Shown: in pieces, positions 1 to 6,516 of the stretch | Layout of the letters: each line of letters starts with the position of its first letter | Numbering within the stretch: the stretch's first letter is position 1 | Assembly: GCF_002217355.1 (NCBI RefSeq) | Contig: NZ_MUHA01000011.1 | Location: 1 to 64,000, forward strand | Length of the DNA stretch: 64,000 bases | Direction: 5' to 3' | Origin: Flavobacterium oncorhynchi | Lineage (GTDB): Bacteria > Bacteroidota > Bacteroidia > Flavobacteriales > Flavobacteriaceae | Notes under the pieces: generated by a model | Seen by the model: the letters and a program-made list of their open reading frames with translations, nothing else | What the model was told of the DNA's origin: nothing | The model's database searches: none | Position numbers and translations under genes: made by a program

Positions 1-30
1 AAATTGACCGGTTTTTCCAGCATGGTTCAT
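1..30 (-). CDS. start of a further element gene, truncated by the window edge
   Basis: An ATG at 28-30 on the minus strand opens a reading frame whose first ten codons (MNHAGKTGQF) run off the left edge. It begins 15 bases after the stop of the PRTRC C gene and has a purine-rich AAAGA just upstream. In PRTRC clusters further PRTRC genes (A, B, F, a ThiF-like protein) normally follow here, so this is probably the next gene of that operon. Ten codons are too few to say which. Confidence 0.35.
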   Translation of the reverse strand, partial: MNHAGKTGQF

Positions 31-45
31 TGTCTTTAAATTAGG

Positions 46-264
46 TTATCCTTTTGTTCCCATTACGGTTTCGAATCTGTATTCCACCGCATCGTCCTTG
101 ATGACTGGCGCTGAAATTTTGCAGGTTGTCAGGATAGGGTATGTCGGGGCGTAGAAATTCAGCACCGCCTCGACGCTCCATCTGGGTTCGGGGTCGCTCA
201 GCCTTATCTGCTGACCCTTTTCGATGATTATAAAAACCCGCTGTAAGTGTGTTGCTAGTAACAT
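46..264 (-). CDS. PRTRC system protein C
   Basis: This 72-aa protein matches the small PRTRC C family: an N-terminal RVF segment, an LSDPEP turn, the VLNFYAPTYPILT core and a YRFETVMGTKG C-terminus. PRTRC (ParB-related, ThiF-related cassette) genes are found on plasmids and integrative elements. Their biochemical roles are largely unknown, but they are thought to help maintenance or transfer. It lies 18 bases downstream of the PRTRC E gene in the same orientation, so the two are very likely co-transcribed. Length is normal for the family. The assignment rests on family memory plus the neighbouring PRTRC E gene. Confidence 0.85.
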   Translation of the reverse strand: MLLATHLQRVFIIIEKGQQIRLSDPEPRWSVEAVLNFYAPTYPILTTCKISAPVIKDDAVEYRFETVMGTKG

Positions 265-282
265 ATCGCTGTATTTTTAGTA

Positions 283-930
283 TTAGTATTGCTCTTGGTC
301 TTCTTCGTCTTCCTCATATTCCTGCTCCTCAAAGGACATTTCCTCATCGGGCTGAATCTCTGCATGTTCTGGATAGAGCGCCTCTTTGGGCGGTTCAGGC
401 TTTTCCTGCCCAGCCTCGAAGAGGCTTGGAGTTGAGAACCTGTCGGACAGGGAGGTTCTCTTTCTGCGTATCTCGTCGGCTTTGTCGGGAAACTCCGCCG
501 CTTCGGGAACTTTCATCCATGCCTCACGGAATCTTCCCTGCTTCTCGAGTTCCTCTGCCTTTGCCATTGCATCGCTGAACTTTTTGTCTTTTGCTTGGTG
601 CTGTTTTCTCTCCGCATCGGCTTTTTCCTTCTCCTTTGCAGAATGCTTTTTTGCCTGCTCCAATTGTTTCATAAAGGATTCCATATCGGTCATCAGTCCC
701 GAAGCGCTCTGCATCGGGGCGGTGATGGTCTGAAAGAAACCGCTGTCGAGTTCTTCTGCTGTTCCCCTCAGGTTGAGCGGGGGGATGAGGTCTTTAGCAT
801 TGTCCCCGCAGGCTTCGTTTTTAAGCATGACCGATACGACAAGGATGCCGTCGGTCGATTTTGCGATGGTCAGGTGCAGATCCCCTGCAATGTCCATCTG
901 TCTTATCTGATTGAAAAAATTGCTGTTCAT
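283..930 (-). CDS. PRTRC system protein E
   Basis: The 215-aa product has the PRTRC E layout. An N-terminal domain (about residues 1-70) contains DLHLTIAKS, LIPPLNLRGT and ELDSGFFQTI. A highly charged Lys/Glu-rich coiled-coil stretch follows at about 85-145, including the FREAWMKVPEAAEFPDKADE block. The C-terminal tail (about 185-215) is very acidic. No catalytic motif is visible. The gene lies between the DUF932 gene (90 bases upstream) and PRTRC C (18 bases downstream), all on the minus strand, which is the usual context on Bacteroidota integrative elements. GC content is clearly above that of the chromosome to the right, which fits horizontal origin. Confidence 0.85.
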   Translation of the reverse strand: MNSNFFNQIRQMDIAGDLHLTIAKSTDGILVVSVMLKNEACGDNAKDLIPPLNLRGTAEELDSGFFQTITAPMQSASGLMTDMESFMKQLEQAKKHSAKEKEKADAERKQHQAKDKKFSDAMAKAEELEKQGRFREAWMKVPEAAEFPDKADEIRRKRTSLSDRFSTPSLFEAGQEKPEPPKEALYPEHAEIQPDEEMSFEEQEYEEDEEDQEQY

Positions 931-1020
931 GGCTGTAGATTTTTAATGTCCGTATTTTGTCGGCTTCACATATTGAGAAACTGTAAGGCGGCCGCTTTGC
1001 AGGCAGTCGCCCATCTTTTT

Positions 1021-2094
1021 TTAATTCAGCATCAGCGCCTTATCGCCGTCCACGGCAAAAGAGGTGCATAGTTCGAAGGCTTTCTGCGATTTCAGCTGTG
1101 CTGTTCCGCCCATCACGATGGACTGCAGTTTGGCTTCATCGTCCTTGTAGGTGCGCACGTTCTGATAATATCCCGTCACGGCATTGTAAGCACCGTAGAG
1201 CGTGCCTTTTGTGGTTTCCATCTGTTGGGTGTCGCTTGCCATGGCATAGGCAAAAGCATCTTCCACGGTGTTTCTGAAAATGGCGGAGACGGCATCATCT
1301 GCGCCAGTTTTAAGCATTTCCAGAGTTTCCCTGTTCGGGCATAATGCCAACTGAATCAGCTTTTTGACCTCTGAATCCGTAACTTTTACTTTAGCCCAAT
1401 GGTTGAAGATGTCCTGCAGCTGACTGCTTAGCGTGTTTGCCAGTCCCATGACCTTGTGCGCATCATCAAGGCGCTGTTTTGCTCCCGAAGTGTGTCGGAT
1501 GCGCACCACGTTGCTCATGTTGCGGAGCGAGGCGTTAAGGGTGTTTTGGCATACGATTCGTATAGGCGTGAAGGCTGCGGTAATGCTTCCGCTTCCATCG
1601 TGGGAGGTGGTCAGGAAAATATACTTTTCTGTCACATCATCCCCGCTGCCGACCCTTATGTAATCGGGAAGCTTTGCAGTTATGAAAATGCGTTCCCCGT
1701 TGCCCAACGCTCCTGCGGTCTCGTACAGGATGCCTTCGCCACCGCCGACTATGGCGTCAAAGAAGCTGAACGCTTCACGGTTCTGTACGATATGGTAGTC
1801 TTTGCCGACTACACCCAAAACCGTATTGCTGTCGGTGCGGATGGTGGAAAAATAATCGGGAACGTGCAGTTCTGCGCGTGCCGTCACAGTACCGTCCTGC
1901 ATTTCCTCCTTTGCCAAGGCTTTGGTGTATAAAGGCGTTTTGGCGACCTCGTAATCCAATTGGGCGTGCCTGATGGCTTCTGCGCTTGTCGGATAGTCCT
2001 GCACCGTCTTTCCGAGATTGTGCCATGCTTTCTGCTTTACGCTGAAAAATGAATAATTCCCTGTGCTGCTGTTGTAATTGATATTGTGTGCCAT
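1021..2094 (-). CDS. DUF932 domain protein (phage/plasmid-like, TIGR03299 type)
   Basis: The 357-aa protein reads as a DUF932 family member. It opens with a short region before AWHNLGKTV, continues through LGVVGKDYHIVQNREAFSFFDAI (about residues 92-114), and has the typical TPIRIVCQNTLNASL motif (about 177-191) and a C-terminal LYGAYNAVTGYYQN block. These proteins occur on phages, plasmids and ICEs next to SSB and recombination functions; no activity is established. The SSB gene is 46 bases upstream and PRTRC E follows, suggesting one minus-strand operon. Length is usual for the family. Confidence 0.85.
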   Translation of the reverse strand: MAHNINYNSSTGNYSFFSVKQKAWHNLGKTVQDYPTSAEAIRHAQLDYEVAKTPLYTKALAKEEMQDGTVTARAELHVPDYFSTIRTDSNTVLGVVGKDYHIVQNREAFSFFDAIVGGGEGILYETAGALGNGERIFITAKLPDYIRVGSGDDVTEKYIFLTTSHDGSGSITAAFTPIRIVCQNTLNASLRNMSNVVRIRHTSGAKQRLDDAHKVMGLANTLSSQLQDIFNHWAKVKVTDSEVKKLIQLALCPNRETLEMLKTGADDAVSAIFRNTVEDAFAYAMASDTQQMETTKGTLYGAYNAVTGYYQNVRTYKDDEAKLQSIVMGGTAQLKSQKAFELCTSFAVDGDKALMLN

Positions 2095-2140
2095 GATAAT
2101 TGATTTAAAGTTAAACTTGATATTAATTCCTATGTGCGCC

Positions 2141-2533
2141 TTAAAATGGAAGGTCTTCCTCAGGCTCCTGCACCGTAGGTTTACTGCTTTGGGTCTGCGT
2201 TGTCGTTTCCGCGGTCTGCGCTTTTTTTACTCCTCCGTGCAGTTTAATCTGCGAGGTGTTGAAATTCAGACCCGCATGCAGTTCCCCGTCGCTTCCTTTC
2301 CACGCTCTTGCGCTTACCCTGCCTGACAGTTCTACAAGCGTGCCTTTGGTCAGGATGTCCGCTACCTTCGGGCTAATCCAGTAGGCGCAGTCGAAGTAGG
2401 TCGTCTGTTCCACTCGTTCTCCCTCTTTGCTTCTGTAGCTCTCATTTGCTGCTATTGAAAAATTCACGACCTGTCTATTTCCTGACAAGGTGCGTACCTC
2501 TGCGTCTTTTGTCACTCTTCCGATGATGTTCAT
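2141..2533 (-). CDS. ssb: single-stranded DNA-binding protein (element-encoded)
   Basis: The 130-aa protein carries an OB-fold of the SSB type: MNIIGRVTKDAEVRTLSGNRQ, then VNFSIAANE, the TTYFDCAYW strand and a GTLVELSGRVSARAW strand. A Thr/Gln-rich linker follows and the C-terminus is the acidic tip EEDLPF that recruits partner proteins. It would coat single-stranded DNA during transfer or replication of the element. It heads the minus-strand SSB-DUF932-PRTRC operon. A chromosomal ssb is expected elsewhere, so this is probably the element's own copy. Confidence 0.9.
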   Translation of the reverse strand: MNIIGRVTKDAEVRTLSGNRQVVNFSIAANESYRSKEGERVEQTTYFDCAYWISPKVADILTKGTLVELSGRVSARAWKGSDGELHAGLNFNTSQIKLHGGVKKAQTAETTTQTQSSKPTVQEPEEDLPF

Positions 2534-2576
2534 GATTTCTAATTTTTAAGGATTAATTTTTTTTTTGAAATTTTAT

Positions 2577-2651
2577 TTATTCGGCAATGACGAGGTGGTG
2601 CTGTTTTGTTTCATTTGCCGCTTTCAATATTTGATTTTTCATTGCTGACAT
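2577..2651 (-). CDS. possible 24-aa leader peptide upstream of ssb
   Basis: A short minus-strand frame (MSAMKNQILKAANET... ending LVIAE) ends about 45 bases before the ssb start codon. An even shorter 13-codon frame lies at 2657-2698, just upstream. Leader peptides controlling expression of transfer genes are known in Bacteroidota conjugative elements, so a regulatory role is conceivable. Frames of this length arise by chance, and nothing else supports translation. Confidence 0.25.
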   Translation of the reverse strand: MSAMKNQILKAANETKQHHLVIAE

Positions 2652-2700
2652 TTTTTTTATTCGTTTAAAGAGCCGGTGTATGCTATGTTTTGTTTCATGA

Positions 2701-2840
2701 GCATAAAAAGGTTAGTGTTTAGCAGGAGCAAGGCTTTGATAAAAAATACGACCCGTACGGGTGGAGATTTTATAGCAAATCCGAAGGACACGGCCTTGCT
2801 ACTGGGTTAAGAACACGGGGTTACCTTTGCTCGTGAAATA
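2701..2840. other. structured intergenic sequence in the element (possible ncRNA, oriT or leader)
   Basis: This part of the gap between ssb and the nuclease gene is unusually rich in paired segments. AGCAAGGC at 2727-2734 is complementary to GCCTTGCT at 2793-2800. Inside that pair lies the perfect 12-bp palindrome ACCCGTACGGGT (2751-2762). A second segment, CCTTTGCTC at 2824-2832, could compete for the same left arm with one bulged T. The region is GC-richer than the surrounding AT-rich DNA. Whether it acts as RNA or as DNA, and on which strand, cannot be told from one sequence. Confidence 0.4.
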
Positions 2841-2962
2841 AGACAGAAGCATACAGGCTGTTGGCAAAAAATAAACGGGAAGCCATGTGAATTGGATATA
2901 AGAGCGGGAATAAGATGCAATATGAAATTCTCAATTAGATAAATTGTTGTATATTATTGAAA

Positions 2963-2982
2963 AACAGGTATTTGTACCTGTT
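2963..2982. promoter_or_regulatory. operator-like inverted repeat
   Basis: AACAGGTA TTTG TACCTGTT is a perfect 8-bp inverted repeat with a 4-base spacer. It lies in the divergent gap between ssb (minus) and the nuclease gene (plus). The size and symmetry fit a dimeric repressor site. The rest of 2841-3148 is AT-rich and shows no gene. Confidence 0.4.
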
Positions 2983-3148
2983 GTCTGTTTGAGGTTTTCT
3001 CTATATTTATTGTGTGTTTTGTGTTTACCATTTTTCTAGATTTAGAATTATGAATAATTGGGCGCATAAGAGATTCTATACCTGAATCAAACTACAGGTG
3101 AGTATTGGTTGCATCATAAATTTTAAATGTCATTTAATCTGATTTGTT

Positions 3149-3526
3149 ATGGGAGAAAATTATAAAATTGAACTGGCGGAAGCTGTTGAGATGGCTAAGC
3201 AGGAACTTTATGGTATTCCTGGCGTCATAAATATTGAGCAGGGCTTTAGATTTAAAAATGGATGGATTACGGACGAAGAGGTCATCTCTGTGGAAGTTGC
3301 GGAAAAAATTAATGAAAAGACGCTGCTTGAACTGGCGGTGAAACCTCTGCCTGCAGAGTTCATGGGATACGGAATCGATGTGGTGGCTGCGGGATTCGAA
3401 CAGCAGCTTGAATATCTCGGTGTGGATGTAAGCTTTTGGGCTGCGCCAAAGCCAGGCAATTATCGTGAGCCTGCAAATATTGGGCTGCCCCGTGTAGTTG
3501 GAAGCGTTTTTTCATGTAAGCCCTGA
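3149..3526 (+). CDS. N-terminal half of a PLD-like nuclease gene, split by a frameshift
   Basis: This 125-aa frame holds a small domain with the pattern AxxxAKQELYGIPGVINIEQGFRFKNGWITDE followed by a beta-strand (ISVEVAEKI), PLPAEFMGYGIDVV, and a Pro-rich end. As I recall the family, domains of this pattern occur at the N-terminus of bacterial trypsin-like proteases and of some PLD-like proteins. The frame closes at TGA 3524-3526, after a run of six T (3507-3512). Removing one T would join residue VF directly to HVSPDSGWPNL of the following frame, giving one protein of roughly 525 residues. I therefore read this as the 5' part of the next gene rather than a separate gene. Confidence 0.6.
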   Translation: MGENYKIELAEAVEMAKQELYGIPGVINIEQGFRFKNGWITDEEVISVEVAEKINEKTLLELAVKPLPAEFMGYGIDVVAAGFEQQLEYLGVDVSFWAAPKPGNYREPANIGLPRVVGSVFSCKP

Positions 3527-4736
3527 TTCGGGATGGCCAAATCTGAAGGATTTTCTTAAAAGAGTAAGCAGTAGGCTTACTGCAACCATGTACGAGTGGG
3601 AGGCTGAGCACATTAGTTCGGCAATTTTTGAGGCTGTGCAAAACTGCAACGGGAGCCTTAGAATGGTTACCCAAAACGATGGCACTGATAGAGCGGTGAA
3701 TAATATGAAGAGCCGTCTAGGGAGTAAATTTGAGCATGTCTGGTCATCTGTAGGAAGCGGCAAATTAATTGCGAGCGACTATCATATAAAAGTAGCAGCG
3801 CGAGATGATGAGGAGTTCTGGCTGAGCAGCGGAAATTGGAAGAATTCGAACCAAGCCGATATTGATCCGGCAGGCAAGGGCCAGACTATTCCCGGACCGC
3901 TTGCGAAACATAACCGGGAGTGGAATGTGGTAATAAAAAATGCGACGTTGGCTACCATTTTCAGAAAGTACATAGATTGGGATTATCAGGAAGCGCTGCG
4001 TGTGCCTTTCGATGTTAAAGAAAAGCTAGCAAATTCCTATGTCTTTATCCCTAAAGGGCTCTGTCCTCCAGTACCTCCGATAGTAAGATATTTTAAGCCG
4101 TTGACAGTTAAGCGGATACTTGATGTGCAGCCTCTGCTGACTCCGGATAAAAATTCTGAGGGCCAGCGCATGTTCCTTTATCATGCGACAGAAATGGTTA
4201 AAAGTGCAAAGGTTAGCATTGACATTGAAAACCAGTCTTTTTCATTATTGGAGAACAACGATCCTGTTTATGAAAGCTTTTACACGGCGGTTGTCGAAAA
4301 GCAGAACAATGGTGTGGCGGTGAGGATAATTTTCAGGGATCCGCGTGAATTTGGGCCTAAAGGCCAGGCTGGTCTGGTTAAAACACTCACAAGGCTTAAA
4401 AAATTTGGCTTTAATACTGATAATATAAAAGTACAGTGCCGATGCCATACCAAAGCAATAATTGTTGATTCTTCAGACCAAGCCAATGCTCAGGTTTTGT
4501 TCGGAAGCCATAATTTAACCACGACGGGAGCCATGTACAACAGGGACGCCAGCTTATTGATAAGAGACAGGCCAGTGGCGCTCTATTTTCAGGAGATTTT
4601 TGATTTCGACTGGAGTACTTTAGCGGTTCAGCAAACTGGCGAAAGCCTGACTGCTGTAAATCTTGCTTTAGCATCAGAAGCGGCGCCGGAAGGATTTAGA
4701 AAGGTTCTGCTTTCTGAAATTTTAGGAGAAGCTTAG
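3498..4736 (+). CDS. phospholipase D-like nuclease/phosphodiesterase domain protein
   Basis: Counting from the TTG at 3498, the frame has two HKD motifs, the hallmark of the PLD superfamily. The first is HIKVAARD (H96, K98, D103) followed by SSGNW; the second is HTKAIIVD (H317, K319, D324) followed by FGSHNLT. The two motifs together build one active site that cleaves phosphodiesters in lipids or nucleic acids. No signal peptide or membrane segment is seen, so a cytoplasmic nuclease is more likely than a secreted lipase. An in-frame TAG lies directly before the TTG and no ribosome-binding site is seen, so the true start is probably that of the preceding frame. It converges on a protease gene 60 bases away. 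Confidence 0.75.
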   Translation: MEAFFHVSPDSGWPNLKDFLKRVSSRLTATMYEWEAEHISSAIFEAVQNCNGSLRMVTQNDGTDRAVNNMKSRLGSKFEHVWSSVGSGKLIASDYHIKVAARDDEEFWLSSGNWKNSNQADIDPAGKGQTIPGPLAKHNREWNVVIKNATLATIFRKYIDWDYQEALRVPFDVKEKLANSYVFIPKGLCPPVPPIVRYFKPLTVKRILDVQPLLTPDKNSEGQRMFLYHATEMVKSAKVSIDIENQSFSLLENNDPVYESFYTAVVEKQNNGVAVRIIFRDPREFGPKGQAGLVKTLTRLKKFGFNTDNIKVQCRCHTKAIIVDSSDQANAQVLFGSHNLTTTGAMYNRDASLLIRDRPVALYFQEIFDFDWSTLAVQQTGESLTAVNLALASEAAPEGFRKVLLSEILGEA

Positions 4737-4796
4737 GTAAATTAAACAGATTTATGATTTTTCAAAATCTAAAACTTCGCAAGACGATTACCTTTA

Positions 4797-5633
4797 CTAT
4801 AAAAGCCTGGCAAAATCCAGGATCTTGCCGCCGTTTATAGCTGCTCCAAGGTTAATTGGCAACTGCGTCTTTACAATCTTTTTCTTTTTGATCGGCACTC
4901 TTTCTATTTCTCCTTCAGCGGTGTATTGCGGTCCCTCGTATAAAATCCCAAGCAGGATTACCCGATATTTTAGAAGATAATGGTTTTCATTTCGATCCAT
5001 ATATTGGCCGATATTGTAGATAATGATTGGCGAACCGCTTGAACCGGGAAAGCACGCTGCGTCAATTAAAAATTCATCACAGCCAAGATAAGGGAGTCTG
5101 GGGCTGGTTGCAGTAATTCCTTTTCTGACAATGGGTTTATTGTTATGGTCATCCCAAATGTTTTCAGGATATCCTACCATAATTATTTCTTCGATGGCGC
5201 ATAAGTTTTCAATTTCCTGTTTAGAGGGGATATGGCTGGAGTCGAAAGCTCCGTAAAAAAAATCTTCTTTTAATAAGTGTTTGATTGATTTTATCGGCAG
5301 TATGCATAAATCGACCTCAGGGTCGGGATGGGCAATCCAGTGCGATTGGAAGTCTTCAAGGAAAATTGTCAAATGTTCAGTGTTAATTGGATCTCCATTT
5401 TGGTCTTTTTTGGTTAAGGTAAACTGACCGTTCTGGACTCCATCTACCACATGCCAGTTGGTTACTATTGCCAGGCTGTCCAGTGTTTCTGGAGTTTGCG
5501 GATCGAAATCAAAGAAAAAACCGGTACCGGTTCCGCCATTTTGGTCAAAAGTTTCTATTCTGACAGTTGCAGACGTGATTAGATCGGCAACTGAAAGATC
5601 GTTGGAATTCTTGTTTGAAGTTTCTTTTGTCAT
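4797..5633 (-). CDS. cytoplasmic trypsin-like serine protease (S1-like fold)
   Basis: The 278-aa product has a complete chymotrypsin-type triad: TNWHVVDG (His61), DPEVDLCILPI (Asp108) and CFPGSSGSP (Ser199), preceded by a GTGTGFFF strand typical of the first barrel. There is no signal peptide and no PDZ domain, so it is not a DegP-type periplasmic protease. The C-terminal part carries a Lys-rich loop. Stand-alone intracellular trypsins are common in bacterial conflict systems, where they cleave and activate an effector. Here it lies tail-to-tail with a PLD-like nuclease whose N-terminal domain resembles ones attached to such proteases. It is probably co-transcribed with the 111-aa gene 65 bases upstream. 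Confidence 0.75.
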   Translation of the reverse strand: MTKETSNKNSNDLSVADLITSATVRIETFDQNGGTGTGFFFDFDPQTPETLDSLAIVTNWHVVDGVQNGQFTLTKKDQNGDPINTEHLTIFLEDFQSHWIAHPDPEVDLCILPIKSIKHLLKEDFFYGAFDSSHIPSKQEIENLCAIEEIIMVGYPENIWDDHNNKPIVRKGITATSPRLPYLGCDEFLIDAACFPGSSGSPIIIYNIGQYMDRNENHYLLKYRVILLGILYEGPQYTAEGEIERVPIKKKKIVKTQLPINLGAAINGGKILDFARLL

Positions 5634-5698
5634 TTATTTTAAAATTTCATAGGGATTGGTTATTTGCAAAACCGCTGAAGCGATCAGCTGTAAGCAAG

Positions 5699-6034
5699 CT
5701 AGTTGTGGCTGGAATATTTAATGTAGGCTTCAACTTCATGATGGAGCCTAATTATATCTGCGATGAATTTGGATGCTGTTGAATTCCGCTTTCCGAGCAG
5801 TGATCTGGCTATTGAACCTTCCGCAGCGCCTCCTTCACCTTGTCCGCTGTAAAGCAGATTCTTTTTTATCTTATTTTTCAAAGATATTAATTCATCTGGA
5901 ACAGGAGCGCGCAGAGCGCACCTTATCTCAAGTTCAGATTCAATTAATCTTTCCTTTGCGTTGCCTTTTCCAATGCAGATTTTATAAATTGCTGCGGAGC
6001 TTTTGCCAATAAAATAATTAAAACTCGGATTCAT
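5699..6034 (-). CDS. unknown 111-aa protein upstream of the trypsin-like protease
   Basis: I do not recognise this protein. It has no signal peptide, membrane segment or obvious catalytic motif. A helical N-terminal half ends in LKNKIKKNLLYSG, then a small glycine-rich loop (GQGEGGAAEGS), then a helical C-terminal half (ASKFIADIIRLHHEVEAYI). It starts with ATG at 6034 and is followed after 65 bases by the protease gene on the same strand, which suggests an operon. A role as adaptor, sensor or inhibitor of the protease is only an inference from position. Confidence 0.55.
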   Translation of the reverse strand: MNPSFNYFIGKSSAAIYKICIGKGNAKERLIESELEIRCALRAPVPDELISLKNKIKKNLLYSGQGEGGAAEGSIARSLLGKRNSTASKFIADIIRLHHEVEAYIKYSSHN

Positions 6035-6345
6035 AATACCATAGCTATTCCGTTTAAAAAAATAAATTGCTGATTATTGTGTTTTTAGAATCGTTTAAAG
6101 ATATTAAGCAACAATTCGGGCCTGCATTATGTATTGATCATGAGCCGCAGCTTGGCCAAAACTCAAGAGGCTGTTTATCTGCTGGATTCTATTGTAAATA
6201 TACTTTTTTAAATTACAAAAACAGCTATCTCTCGTTCATAGACAAGAACTTCCGTATTATGCCAGAGAAAGCCGCAATAGGCATCATCTCATTTTATTAA
6301 AATAAATTTCTTCCTAGTGTATTTATAATCTAAACGGATAGGAAG
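6035..6345. other. intergenic stretch before the serine recombinase operon
   Basis: About 310 bases of AT-rich DNA lie between the divergent 111-aa gene and the small gene at 6346. A 77-codon frame at 6067 has no convincing start or composition and I do not call it. Promoters for both flanking operons must lie here, but I cannot place them with confidence. Confidence 0.4.
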
Positions 6346-6516
6346 ATGGAAAATGAGACTGGTTACAATGAATCGAAAATTACAACAGAAAAAGCACTAC
6401 AAATGCTTAAATCTGAAGGCTTGGAGGTTACTTTTGAACAGGCGGAGGAAATCTTGTATTTCTTGAGAAAAATTGCTAATATCGCTGTGTTGAAACATTT
6501 AAATAAAACAGAATGA
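6346..6516 (+). CDS. small conserved protein coupled to the serine recombinase
   Basis: This 56-codon gene starts ATG 6346 after a GGAAG ribosome-binding site. It encodes a charged helical protein with TTEKALQMLKSEGLEVTFEQ, then AEEILYFLRKIANIAVLKHL. Very similar small proteins with a GLEVT...EQAE..L.FL.K.A pattern are common on Bacteroidota mobile elements, as I recall, but have no known function. Its stop overlaps the recombinase start in an ATGA (6513-6516), so the two are translationally coupled. That points to a partner or control role for the recombinase. Confidence 0.7.
   Translation: MENETGYNESKITTEKALQMLKSEGLEVTFEQAEEILYFLRKIANIAVLKHLNKTE

Noticed and set aside
1456..1932. 158-codon frame opposite the DUF932 gene
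   Set aside because: Shadow of a GC-rich real gene; the DUF932 motifs lie on the other strand.
3498..3530. Programmed frameshifting as the main explanation for the split PLD gene
   Set aside because: The shift needed is +1 at a run of six T without a classical slippery site or downstream structure; a one-base indel is simpler. It is kept only as an alternative.
6067..6300. 77-codon plus-strand frame
   Set aside because: No convincing start, odd composition and no overlap with a known family; it lies in a divergent promoter region.
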